A stretch of DNA of 64,000 bases from G963664115 sp965263045 (GTDB lineage Bacteria > Acidobacteriota > Terriglobia > 20CM-2-55-15). Under the pieces are notes generated by a model. It saw nothing but the letters and a program-made list of their open reading frames with translations, was not told the origin of the DNA and searched no databases. The stretch is from the NCBI GenBank assembly GCA_965263045.1, contig CBDHGK010000031.1:27687-91686 (forward strand), written 5' to 3'. How positions within the stretch are numbered: the first letter of the stretch is position 1; each line of letters opens with the position of its first letter. Below are positions 17,058 through 25,429 of this stretch, one piece after another. The translations under genes and the position numbers were made by a program.

Positions 17058-19040
17058 TTGAGAAAACCGTCCATCTTTCTGGTATCGCTGGTGTTGAGTG
17101 TGGCCGTCATCTTTGCGACATCGGTCAAGGCCTATGTCCTTTACGACCACAAATGGCCTTCCGCGACGACGACCTTCAACGTGGATATCTCTCGAGCGGA
17201 TGGAGAGTGGAACACAGCGTTCGAGCAGGCGATGGGCCGTTGGAATGCTGCAACGATTTTCGAATTCAGAATAAGGCGCGACACATTCGAGAATCCATGT
17301 GACGGCGTACCAGTGGTGGGTGAAACCAGCGACGGGGACTCGGAGAATGGAGTGGGTTTTGTGATTGATGTTTGTGGTGAGGCTTTTGGTGAAAATACCT
17401 TAGCCACAACGGTGTCCTGGGCTCGAGGAACTAGAACGACCCAATCGAATATTCACTTCAACAATGCTCTTTCCTGGAAAGTCTACGATGGTCCGTATCA
17501 GAGAGGTCAATGGGCAGGGGTAGTGGACTTCCGCCGTGTCGCCGTACACGAACTCGGCCATGCGCTTGGCCTGAACCACGAGGACGATGTCCCTGCCATC
17601 ATGGCCACATCCATTTTCCGCGGTGACACCATCGTCACACCACAAGCCGATGATATTGCGGGCGTCGCCGCGCTCTACGGCACAGGCACATCGCTCGCAC
17701 CGACGACTCCAGTCCTGACCTCCCCGAGCAATCATGCCCGGAATGTCTCCCTGACACCCACTCTCAGTTGGCGCCGGGCCACGAACGCGGATTCCTACGA
17801 TGTCTACTTCGGCACATCCAGCAACCCCAGCTTCGCCCGTAACACCACGGGAACCAGCTACCGCCCGTCGAGACTTGCCCCGAACACTACATACTACTGG
17901 TCTATCCGGGCAAAGAATTCTGATGGAACGGCTCGCTCCCCAACTTCCCGATTCACGACGGTTACCCCGGCTCCGCAGAATGACCACTTCTCCATGGCAA
18001 CGCGGATCTCTGGGCGATCCGGTCGCGCGAGGGGCAGCAACGTAGGCGCCACCATGGAGAGCGGAGAGTCCGGCCTTGGCGACAAATCGGTGTGGTGGCA
18101 GTGGAGGTCCCCTTCAAACGGGACGGCGACAATCGACACAGGTGGCAGCAGTTTCGACACGATTCTAGGCGTGTACACGGGAACGAGGGTCGATGCGCTG
18201 ACGAGGCTTGCAGAAAGTGATAATGCAGCCGGAATCGGACAGCAAAGCCGTGTCATCCTGGAAGTAGAAGCGGCAACAGTTTATTGGTTGCGGGTGTCTG
18301 GTCGGGTTTCCCCTTTTGGGAGCGGCGGCACTGGAAACATCGTCCTCAACTGGAACCTCGAAGCAGCGGCGGTATCGGCTGAGCACAAGTACATCTTTCC
18401 GCAGTTCGTGTTTGGCGGTGGCTGGGCATCGACCCTGACGCTGGCCGCGTTAGACGAAGACGAAACGACTTGTACATTTTCGGCGCAGGGTCGGCATATG
18501 ACTCTACGTGCTGTGTCCGGCCACAGCGCCCCTGGAACGGAGATTCCCTTGGTTGGCTTCAAGGCTGGCCAATGGAACATATTCAAAACCGAAGCGCCGG
18601 ATGATGGACCCGTTTCCTCAGGCATGGCAATTCTTCAGTGCGATAGGGCAGTACTGACACACGTGCTATTCTCGTTGACCGTTGGAGGCTCGGTGGTTGC
18701 TGAAGCCCTCGTAGAGCCGTCCCACGAATTCAAGGCCTTTGAAGAGTACGTCCTGTTCTTTGCCGATCACCGGAATGCAGCACGGTTCGGGGTGGCGGTG
18801 GCGAATCCGTCCGATCGCGCAATCGACGTGTCAGTGCAGGTGTCCGACTATCAAGGCGAGGTTGTAGTCGATACGACCGTGAACGTAGACGCGAACGCAT
18901 CTAAAGCGTTTTTCTTGGACGAGTTGGGGACGATCCCGGAGGGTCACACCGGAGGGGTTGCTCTAAGGGCCGATGAGTCGCTGTATGTGATCGGCTTGCG
19001 GTTCACCGGCCAGGTGTTCACGACTATCCCGGCTTGGTAA
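17058..19040 (+). CDS. Secreted matrixin-type metalloprotease with FN3-like and HFADG C-terminal modules
   Basis: 660 aa from a TTG start, 9 bp after the previous stop. Signal peptide IFLVSLVLSVAVIFATSVKA. The catalytic domain (about 28-215) carries the zinc motif HELGHALGLNHE and a Met-turn IMATSIF, as in metzincin/matrixin (M10) proteases. No propeptide cysteine switch is evident. It is followed by an FN3-like domain (about 220-305), a pre-peptidase-C-terminal-like beta domain (about 310-440; FDTILGVYTG) and a terminal HFADG-type module (YIFPQFVFGGGWASTLTL ... FTTIPAW). It probably degrades extracellular protein. The module at the C-terminus is shared with the large secreted proteins elsewhere in the window. 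Confidence 0.88.
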   Translation: MRKPSIFLVSLVLSVAVIFATSVKAYVLYDHKWPSATTTFNVDISRADGEWNTAFEQAMGRWNAATIFEFRIRRDTFENPCDGVPVVGETSDGDSENGVGFVIDVCGEAFGENTLATTVSWARGTRTTQSNIHFNNALSWKVYDGPYQRGQWAGVVDFRRVAVHELGHALGLNHEDDVPAIMATSIFRGDTIVTPQADDIAGVAALYGTGTSLAPTTPVLTSPSNHARNVSLTPTLSWRRATNADSYDVYFGTSSNPSFARNTTGTSYRPSRLAPNTTYYWSIRAKNSDGTARSPTSRFTTVTPAPQNDHFSMATRISGRSGRARGSNVGATMESGESGLGDKSVWWQWRSPSNGTATIDTGGSSFDTILGVYTGTRVDALTRLAESDNAAGIGQQSRVILEVEAATVYWLRVSGRVSPFGSGGTGNIVLNWNLEAAAVSAEHKYIFPQFVFGGGWASTLTLAALDEDETTCTFSAQGRHMTLRAVSGHSAPGTEIPLVGFKAGQWNIFKTEAPDDGPVSSGMAILQCDRAVLTHVLFSLTVGGSVVAEALVEPSHEFKAFEEYVLFFADHRNAARFGVAVANPSDRAIDVSVQVSDYQGEVVVDTTVNVDANASKAFFLDELGTIPEGHTGGVALRADESLYVIGLRFTGQVFTTIPAW

Positions 19041-19276
19041 ACGGATCAGAACGAAATCAAGAATCCGACTCATCGTGCGTTTTTCGGCGGTGCACGCAAA
19101 CTAGAGAAGCGGATTGCTTACCCAAAGACACGTAGCGCAGCAAAGAACAACACAGTCGATGCCGGAGAGCCACAGCAGGTTCCTGTCCGAATTATTCTGA
19201 CCACGTGGCGGCGGAGGTGGAGGAGGTGGAGGAGGCCAGTTATGGACGGCCGGCCACAGGTACGACCGAGGTGCTA

Positions 19277-19585
19277 TCAATTCTCGGGTGAAACTTCGAG
19301 CATTAGAAGTATCACTGTCTCAGATAAGTTGGCCGTCCTGAGCGCGATGATGTCTTCCGCAGTAAGATTGAAATTGCTGTCGGATGTTCTGATTTTCGCC
19401 GAAATCAAATTATCACTCAGTCCGGCACGTTTAAGAGCAACTACGTCCTCGTTGGTCAACACTTCGTTGCTCACGGCAGGAATGATGAAGCCCTGAGACT
19501 CCGAAACTGATGGAACGTTATCTATTCCAAACGTGAAGGACTCATTCGTATCGACAGGGCTGAAACCGTATTCACCAGACGACAA
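19277..19585 (-). CDS. Small protein with LTNEDV-type helix repeat, possibly 5'-truncated
   Basis: 102 codons from a TTG; an in-frame stop lies just upstream and no good ribosome site is visible. The C-terminal half has two similar helix units, LTNEDVVALKRAGLSDNLI and LTAEDIIALRTANLSETVI, a pattern I know mainly from acidobacterial proteins. The group II intron begins 25 bp upstream of the frame, so the original 5' end may have been lost. Downstream (about 19200-19240), CCN triplets on this strand could be a broken Pro-rich extension. Function unknown. Confidence 0.5.
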   Translation of the reverse strand: MSSGEYGFSPVDTNESFTFGIDNVPSVSESQGFIIPAVSNEVLTNEDVVALKRAGLSDNLISAKIRTSDSNFNLTAEDIIALRTANLSETVILLMLEVSPEN

Positions 19586-20102
19586 CGGAAGATGTCAACA
19601 AGTTTGAGAGTGCGCCGTGAAAGGTGAGTCAACGCAGCCGGTGAAAGTCCGGTCCAAGGAGGTGTCGGTAGACCTTGGTAGCTACCCAGGCGGTGGCAAG
19701 GGCGACCAACCCATCGAAGCCCTGGGGACAGAGACCCGCCTTGGGCGGGTTTGCAAGCGTGCGGGCCGCAACGCGAGTGAAGCCTGAGCAGGCCTCGAAA
19801 GGTTGAATGCGAGCGCCGAGTCTCCTCTCATTAGACGAAGGCCCATGAGGGTGGCCAGATGAACCGACAAGAGACGGTCGCCCTGCTCGCCGGGGTAGTG
19901 GGCGCAGCACGTACGCACGCGGGGACTCGCAACACGGGAAACCTGTTGTGCTGCCGGGGAGACCTGGCAACGGCTCCAATTGGGAGGCGGGCGCGACAGG
20001 CGTCGGAGGGGCTCATAGTACCGATGAACCCGGGTAATGCCGGGGGAGGGAAGGAGCCCTAGTTCGGGGTGCGTTTGAACGAGTTGAGATGAGGATATTG
20101 GC

Positions 20103-21431
20103 GTGAGCCTGGCAACTCCAGAAAAGATTCGGAAGCTCCAACGAGCGCTCTACGTGAAGGCCAAGCATGAGCCGACACGGCGATTCCACTTCTTATATGA
20201 CAAGGTGTGGCGTGAAGACATTCTGACCCACGCCTACGCGCGTTGCCGATCAAACGGTGGGGCGCCGGGCGTGGATGGGGAAACCTTTACGCACATTGAG
20301 GGATATGGGGTGGACCGCTGGCTCAACACGGTACGGGAGGAGGTGCGAACAGGACGCTACAGACCGCAACCGGTCAAACGGGTGATGATTCCAAAGTCTG
20401 GTGGCGTGGGCCAACGGCCGCTGGGGATTCCGACTATCCGTGACAGGGTAGTGCAAACCGCGGCGAAGTTGGTGCTCGAACCGATTTTCGAAGCAGACTT
20501 CGATGGTGCGGCCTACGGGTATCGTCCCAAACGGAGCGCGCTGGATGCGGTTCGAACCGTTCATCGGGCAATTGATGAGGGGCACACCAAAATAGTCGAT
20601 GCCGATCTATCGAAATACTTCGATACGATTCCCCACCCCGAGCTGATCAAGTGCGTTGCACGACGTGTTAGCGACGGGAAGATGCTGCATCTGATCAAGA
20701 TGTGGTTGAAGACGCCGGTCGAGGAGACCGGCGAACGGGGACATCGGCGGATGAGTGGCGGCAAGAAGCCGACGAGGGGAACACCGCAGGGTGGAGTGGC
20801 ATCGCCATTGTTGGCGAACATCTACATGCATCGTTTCATCAAGGCGTTTCGCAAGCATGGTTTGGATCGTCGGTACGACGCGGTGCTGGTGACCTACGCG
20901 GACGATTTCGTGGTCCTGTGTCGGCATGGCGCCGGTGAGGTCCTCGAAACGACTCGGCGATGGATGGCCAGCATCGGTCTCACGCTGAACGAGACCAAGA
21001 CGCGTGTATGCGACGCCCGATGCGAGCCCTTCGACTTCCTCGGCTATACCTTCGGGCCGATGTACTCTCCGCGAACCGGCGGCCGCTACAACGGTGCGCG
21101 GCCTTCCAAGAAGGCTGTGGCCTCGGTCAAGGAGCATATCCGGCGACGCCTGCGGTCCGGTAATCACGCGCCATGGGAAGACGTGGCGCGGGGCCTGAAC
21201 CGCATGGTGCGGGGATGGTCGGCCTACTTCAGCTATGGGTCGGTGACGCAGGCGCGACACGGGGTGAAACTGTATCTCTATCACGCCGTCCGTCGCTTCC
21301 TTCGGCGTCGGCACAAAGTGGCCGGGTCTGGTTACCGGCGGTTCCCCACCGATGAGGTATTTGGGAAGCTGGGCGTGCTGTCTCCCGAATCCTGCCCGCA
21401 TGAGGTCTGGTCGGCAATGCGCACGCCTTGA
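20103..21431 (+). CDS. ltrA: Group II intron reverse transcriptase/maturase
   Basis: 442 aa. Reverse-transcriptase blocks are intact: GGAPGVDGETF (block 0/1), RPLGIPTIRDRVVQ, YGYRPKRSALDAV, VDADLSKYFDTIPH, RGTPQGGVASPLLANIY and the catalytic YADDFVVL. The C-terminal part (LNRMVRGWSAYFSYGSVTQA) is the maturase X domain. No HNH endonuclease follows, so mobility would depend on nicks or replication forks. It would act with the intron RNA in splicing and retrohoming. GTG start at 20103; the frame lies inside the intron's domain IV region. Confidence 0.95.
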   Translation: MSLATPEKIRKLQRALYVKAKHEPTRRFHFLYDKVWREDILTHAYARCRSNGGAPGVDGETFTHIEGYGVDRWLNTVREEVRTGRYRPQPVKRVMIPKSGGVGQRPLGIPTIRDRVVQTAAKLVLEPIFEADFDGAAYGYRPKRSALDAVRTVHRAIDEGHTKIVDADLSKYFDTIPHPELIKCVARRVSDGKMLHLIKMWLKTPVEETGERGHRRMSGGKKPTRGTPQGGVASPLLANIYMHRFIKAFRKHGLDRRYDAVLVTYADDFVVLCRHGAGEVLETTRRWMASIGLTLNETKTRVCDARCEPFDFLGYTFGPMYSPRTGGRYNGARPSKKAVASVKEHIRRRLRSGNHAPWEDVARGLNRMVRGWSAYFSYGSVTQARHGVKLYLYHAVRRFLRRRHKVAGSGYRRFPTDEVFGKLGVLSPESCPHEVWSAMRTP

Positions 21432-21447
21432 CGTGAAACCCGTCCGA

Positions 21448-21480
21448 GAGCCGGGTGCGGGAAATCCGCACGCCCGGTTC
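21448..21480 (+). ncRNA. Group II intron domain V
   Basis: Hairpin GAGCCGGGTGCGG-GAAA-T with complementary 3' arm CCGCACGCCCGGTTC, 17 bases downstream of the maturase stop. This is the conserved catalytic stem with AGC triad and a GNRA-like loop. Confidence 0.85.
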
Positions 21481-21613
21481 GATGAGCGGGGAGGAGAAAC
21501 GGAGCGATGGACTTCTCGGCGAGACCAGCAACGAAAGACGCTGGCCGCTATCGGCGCCGCCGGTCCTGTACGCCACCGCGCTTCTCCTCGACTCTACCAC
21601 CTGCATTAGGAAT

Positions 21614-22585
21614 TTAAGCTACCGCCTGCGGTTCAGCAGGCGGATTGATCCAGACCTTGTCGGGCGGACCGGCGATCTTCCTGCGTGCGTTGACGAAGCG
21701 TTCGGGATGGCGTTGCCGTGCACGATCCAGAGCCAGTTGCCGTCGCCGAACGATTCGGTCGGTGCGGCCGTCGTGCACCGTGGCTGGCGTCAGCCAGTTC
21801 AGACCCGAATGGTAGTGGACGTTGTTGTACCAGTGGAAGAAATCCCGGCAGAACGCCTTGGCGTCCTGGATCGAACCGAAACGTTCCGGGAAGTCGGGCC
21901 GGTACTTGAGCGTCTTGAACTGCGCTTCCGAGAACGGGTTGTCATCGGACACATACGGCCGGGAGTGGGATTGGGTCACTCCCAGGTCCGAGAGCAGCAG
22001 CGCCACCACCTTCGACTTCATCGACGACCCGCGATCGGCGTGGAGGATCAGTTGATCCCGGTCGATCCGTTGCTTGAGGCAGCTTTCACGAATCAACTTT
22101 TTAGCCAGACTGGCCGATTCGCAATCGGCCACCATCCAGCCCACGACTTGGCGGCTGAAGATATCCAGAATCACGTACAGGTAGTAGTAGGTCCACTTCC
22201 GTGGGCCCTTCAACTTCGTTATATCCCATGTCCACACTTCATTTGGGCCAGTCGCTAACAGCTCCGGCTTCTGGTAGACGGGATGACGCCGCTGGTTCCG
22301 CCGTTCCCGCACTTCCTGGTTCGCATCCAGGATCCGGTACATCGTGCGTACCGAGCACAGATAGCGGTCTTCATCCAGCAACGCCGCACACACCTGGGTA
22401 GGCGCTGGGTCCACGAAGCGTTCGCTATGGAGCAAGTCCAGTACCTGCCCACGCTCGGCCTCGCCCAAGGCCCGGTGCGAGGGGGCACGCGGCCGGGGCG
22501 GGGCCGGATCCGCTCCCCGCTGCCGGCGACGATACAGCGACGCGCGGGGCACTCCAAAGGCCCGGCATGCCACGGCGGTTCCCAA
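21614..22585 (-). CDS. IS3-family transposase OrfB (DDE catalytic part)
   Basis: 323 codons from a TTG, but the frame is open further upstream to the A8 run at 22672-22679 (KKSGFAAGDSPEEF...RERLIEAAEKF), so it is normally made as a fusion with OrfA. The rve-type catalytic core is present: WTWDITKLKG, ILHADRGSSM and DDNPFSEAQFKTLKYRPDFP supply the D, D and E residues. The C-terminal YNNVHYHSGLNWLTPATVH is typical of this family. The gene appears intact. Confidence 0.9.
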   Translation of the reverse strand: MGTAVACRAFGVPRASLYRRRQRGADPAPPRPRAPSHRALGEAERGQVLDLLHSERFVDPAPTQVCAALLDEDRYLCSVRTMYRILDANQEVRERRNQRRHPVYQKPELLATGPNEVWTWDITKLKGPRKWTYYYLYVILDIFSRQVVGWMVADCESASLAKKLIRESCLKQRIDRDQLILHADRGSSMKSKVVALLLSDLGVTQSHSRPYVSDDNPFSEAQFKTLKYRPDFPERFGSIQDAKAFCRDFFHWYNNVHYHSGLNWLTPATVHDGRTDRIVRRRQLALDRARQRHPERFVNARRKIAGPPDKVWINPPAEPQAVA

Positions 22586-22614
22586 TTCGGTGGAGAACTT
22601 CTCGGCCGCTTCGA

Positions 22615-22959
22615 TCAGTCGTTCTCTTCCGGGTCCGAACTCTTCAGGGGAATCCCCAGCAGCGAAGCCACTTTTTTTTGGATTACGATGACCGTTTCGG
22701 CCTGCGCCAGCTTGGCCTCCAGCCGTCGGTTCTTGCGTTCCATCTCGGCAATTCGTTTATCCCGTGCGTCTGGAGGCTTCCCCTTCCGGCCTCGCTTGGC
22801 CGGTCGCAATCCCTCCAGCTCCCCGGCCTCGCGCTGCCGCCGCCACGTGCTCAACGCCGACGAAAACAACCCTTCTCGCCGCAGCAACGCCCCCAGTTCC
22901 CCCGGCTTCGTGCACCGGTCGGCCTCCCGCACGATCCGCCGCTTATACTTGGCACTCAA
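22615..22959 (-). CDS. IS3-family OrfA (helix-turn-helix subunit)
   Basis: 114 aa. A basic N-terminal HTH region (YKRRIVREADRCTKPGELGALLRREG) is followed by a leucine-zipper-like segment (MERKNRRLEAKLAQAETVI). Codons ATC CAA AAA AAA GTG form the slippery A8 run. A -1 shift there gives IQKKSGF and joins orfB without a stop, for a 448-aa fusion transposase. Confidence 0.9.
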   Translation of the reverse strand: MSAKYKRRIVREADRCTKPGELGALLRREGLFSSALSTWRRQREAGELEGLRPAKRGRKGKPPDARDKRIAEMERKNRRLEAKLAQAETVIVIQKKVASLLGIPLKSSDPEEND

Positions 22960-23421
22960 CTGCCGGCGTGTCGCCTTATCGCCTACCTCCGGGTCCGCTC
23001 CAACGCCATTGAACTCCGCCGCTTCGCGCGCAACTCCAGTCGCTCTACGGGCCTCCTTCCGTTCCGCGCGATTCTTCTCGATCTTTTTCTTCTTTCATCA
23101 CCAACACAGGTTATCTTCCTTCCCGCCCTCCACTCTAATTAACGTTCAAGCAAGTGTCTCACCCATGTTGGCACAGAGGGCTTGAGAATCTTTTCCGACG
23201 GAGTCGGCATCGAGTTCGGGCGGTGCATTACCGCATGCTGCGAGCACGATGTTTCCACGTGTGGGCTACGGTGAGAGCCGCCTAAGGTGAGCGCCACTGG
23301 CCTCATTCTGGCTCGAGCGAGTACCATTCGCAATCAGTTCGGGCGTGCGGTAGTCTGTCTGATGGTGGGGGCCTTCTGGAGACGGATCTTGGACCTCGAA
23401 ACACGAGAAGTGGAGGAACAC
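22960..23421. other. IS3 leader and upstream region of carbonic anhydrase
   Basis: Up to about 23140 this is non-coding IS3 DNA. 23141-23421 precedes the carbonic anhydrase start. No promoter was confidently identified and no other gene is seen. Confidence 0.45.
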
Positions 23422-24246
23422 ATGAGGTATCGTCATTCATTTCCGCAGATACTCGCCGCCGGCCTCACGGTTGTCTTCCTCGCCGGCGCACAATACGCCT
23501 GCCGGGCGGATGCACCGAGCCAGACGGATGCAGAGCAGCAGATGGACGCGGGGCGTGCGCAGGGCGAAGCGGCTGGCGAGGTTCACTGGAGCTACGAAGG
23601 CGACACCGAACCGCACCTGTGGGGTGGGCTGGATTCGTCGTTCGCGGCCTGTGACAGCGGCGTCCAGCAATCTCCGATCGATCTAACGGACGCGATCCCG
23701 GCAGGCGGAGGGGGACTCGAAATCCAGTGGCAACCCACGGCGGGCGAGGTCGTGGATAATGGACATACCATCCAGGTCAACATAGACGCCGGGAGTTCCA
23801 TCACGCTGGAGGGCCGGCAATTCTCGCTCCTGCAGTTCCACTTCCATCTGCCGAGCGAGCACACGGTCGAGGGGGCAAGGTACCCGATGGAGGTCCACTT
23901 TGTGCATCAGGCCGAGGAGGGTGATCTTGCGGTGATCGGGGTCTTCATGGATGGCGGCGGCGGGCACTCGGCTGTCCAGAGCATCTGGGATGCCATACCA
24001 GGCGTCGATCAGGATCCCACACCGCTAGCCAGCCTCGATCCGAACGCCTTCCTGCCCGGAGGCCGGAGCTACTTCCGGTACGCTGGCTCCCTGACGACGC
24101 CGCCCTGCTCCGAGGTGGTCAGCTGGGTGGTGCTTGCCGAGGCAATTGCAGTTTCGCAGGCACAGGTCGATGCCTTCGCGGCCCTGTATCCAATGAACGC
24201 GCGTCCGCTCCAGCCGCCCTATCGACGGTTCATTCTGACGAGGTAG
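23422..24246 (+). CDS. Alpha-class carbonic anhydrase, exported
   Basis: 274 aa from the ATG at 23422, chosen because GGAGG lies 6-7 bases upstream and a signal peptide (ILAAGLTVVFLAGAQYA) follows; the frame is open upstream but lacks these. The mature protein begins with the family pattern HWSYEGDTEPHLWGGL ... CDSGVQQSPIDL. The zinc ligands are in FHFHLPSEHT (about residues 139-141) and MEVHFVH (about 159). The substrate-binding LTTPPCSEVVSWVVL is present. It would hydrate CO2 to bicarbonate in the periplasm or outside the cell. It stands alone between two IS remnants, with a ~280-bp leader upstream in which no promoter is obvious. Confidence 0.93.
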   Translation: MRYRHSFPQILAAGLTVVFLAGAQYACRADAPSQTDAEQQMDAGRAQGEAAGEVHWSYEGDTEPHLWGGLDSSFAACDSGVQQSPIDLTDAIPAGGGGLEIQWQPTAGEVVDNGHTIQVNIDAGSSITLEGRQFSLLQFHFHLPSEHTVEGARYPMEVHFVHQAEEGDLAVIGVFMDGGGGHSAVQSIWDAIPGVDQDPTPLASLDPNAFLPGGRSYFRYAGSLTTPPCSEVVSWVVLAEAIAVSQAQVDAFAALYPMNARPLQPPYRRFILTR

Positions 24247-24278
24247 CGAGGGGAGTGACCGTTACGCGCCGCATCGAC

Positions 24279-24602
24279 TTATGCACGATCTTTCCTCGGA
24301 GCAGCCTCCGCGTTCCGGGTCCTCCGGTATGGAAAGCCCATCAGCTCCTCCGTTTGTCGCAACCTCAGCCGATACGCCGTGCGCAGCGTCAGGCATGTCT
24401 CGATCGCCAGATCCGAGTATCTCCGCTGGCCACCCCGCGACGTGCGGCGCGGCGCGCTCCAGACACGTTGAGCCTCATCACTGACCCAAATCGTCAGATC
24501 ACCCCGCTGGCGCAGGCTCTCGTTATATTCTGCCCAGTTGATCACTCGGTACTGCGCCTTATCAAACTTGTGCCGTCGCGCTGCGTTGAACTTATGTGGC
24601 AT
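24279..24602 (-). pseudogene. IS5-type transposase, N-terminal remnant
   Basis: 107 codons. The first ~88 residues (YRVINWAEYNESLRQRGDLT and YSDLAIETCLTLRTAYRLRL) are the characteristic N-terminus of IS5-group transposases. After RQTEELMGF the sequence loses similarity and stops, so the catalytic DDE part is missing. Confidence 0.75.
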
Positions 24603-25032
24603 CTAGGTTATCCCCTGTGTTGAAAAACACGATGATAAGGCATCCTTCGGGATGATCCATGCAACAACGCTTATGGGAGGAGAGAACCGGATAGGCAGGT
24701 TGAAAAAAAGTGGGCTACGCGTTCCCGGGGACCTCGGCCAGCGCCACGGCGAAGGTGGGCGCGGCCGTCGGCCGGCGCGAACGGGGCCTTGTAGGGATCG
24801 CCGCCGCGAAAGCGATCAGGGCCGTCGCCGACGGCGGCACCGCGGAGCTGGCCGTCCTCACCCCGGCCGAAGCCATCGACGACTATTCGACTGCAGTTCA
24901 GACAGTAGAGTGAGCCAGCAACGTTAAGCCGTCCCACCGGGGTCTGGAAGAATCCCAAAACGACAATTTGTGGAAAGATGTAGATTTTTGGGGTTGAAGC
25001 GTCGGTATCTGTATGTGATAAGTATATACGAC
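24603..25032. other. Gene-poor stretch before the IS4-like element
   Basis: No recognisable gene. A short frame at 24710-24913 (plus) ends AELAVLTPAEAIDDYSTAVQ and may be a fragment of something, but it has no context and no ribosome site. The part after about 24940 is probably the left end of the following mobile element. Confidence 0.5.
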
Positions 25033-25416
25033 ATGCAGTCTAAGAGCAAACTGGCGCGATTGAGCCGGTACCGGGCCGCTTTGCGGGAAGCGATCGATGA
25101 GTTAGCCGAGTTGATCGAGGTGGGCTATGAACGCAAGCCGATGGTGAAGGGGACCGTGTACGAGTTGGCGCGCAAGTGCGGCAAGGCTGGCTGTGCGTGT
25201 ACGCGGGGACAGTTGCACCGCTCGATGGTGTTGAGCTGGAGCGAGGAGGGCCGGACCCGGTTGTTGTCGATTCCTGCTGAGCGAGTGAAGGGGTTGCGAG
25301 AGAAGAGTGAACGGTATACCCAGTATCGCGCGGCCCGGGCCGAGGTCACCCGAGTACAACGGAGGATTCTGAAGCTGCTGGATCAAATCGAGAAGCTGCG
25401 GCGGGAGAAACCCTGA
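25033..25416 (+). CDS. DUF6788-type accessory protein of a transposable element
   Basis: 127 aa from ATG 25033 (the frame is open 21 codons further upstream). The motif KCGKAGCACTRGQLH, followed by a SWSEEGRTR block and a basic coiled-coil tail (RRILKLLDQIEKLRRE), matches the short cysteine-containing DUF6788 proteins I know beside transposases. The stop is 13 bp before the transposase start, so the two are co-transcribed. Its role is unknown; zinc or nucleic-acid binding is plausible. Confidence 0.7.
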   Translation: MQSKSKLARLSRYRAALREAIDELAELIEVGYERKPMVKGTVYELARKCGKAGCACTRGQLHRSMVLSWSEEGRTRLLSIPAERVKGLREKSERYTQYRAARAEVTRVQRRILKLLDQIEKLRREKP

Positions 25417-25429
25417 TGGGGAGTCCGGC

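Larger units (their letters stand above)
19610..21600 (+). mobile_element. Group II intron
   Basis: About 2.0 kb. The 5' end is GTGCGCC at 19610, matching the GUGYG start of group II introns. About 490 bases of structured 5' RNA precede the reverse transcriptase/maturase gene. Domain V lies at 21448-21480. Domain VI appears to pair GGAGGAGAA (about 21489) with TTCTCCTC (about 21583) and ends CTCTACCAC near 21600, consistent with an AY 3' end. The right flank is the 3' end of an IS3 element and the left flank is the small minus-strand gene. Exact 3' boundary inferred. Confidence 0.85.
21601..23140 (-). mobile_element. IS3-family insertion sequence
   Basis: Contains orfA and orfB on the minus strand with an intact -1 frameshift region. 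An 8-bp-stem hairpin (21622-21643, CCGCCTGC/GCAGGCGG) sits over the orfB stop end. I could not identify matching terminal inverted repeats with certainty, so both edges are approximate. The right part (22960-23140) is non-coding leader DNA of the element. Confidence 0.75.
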
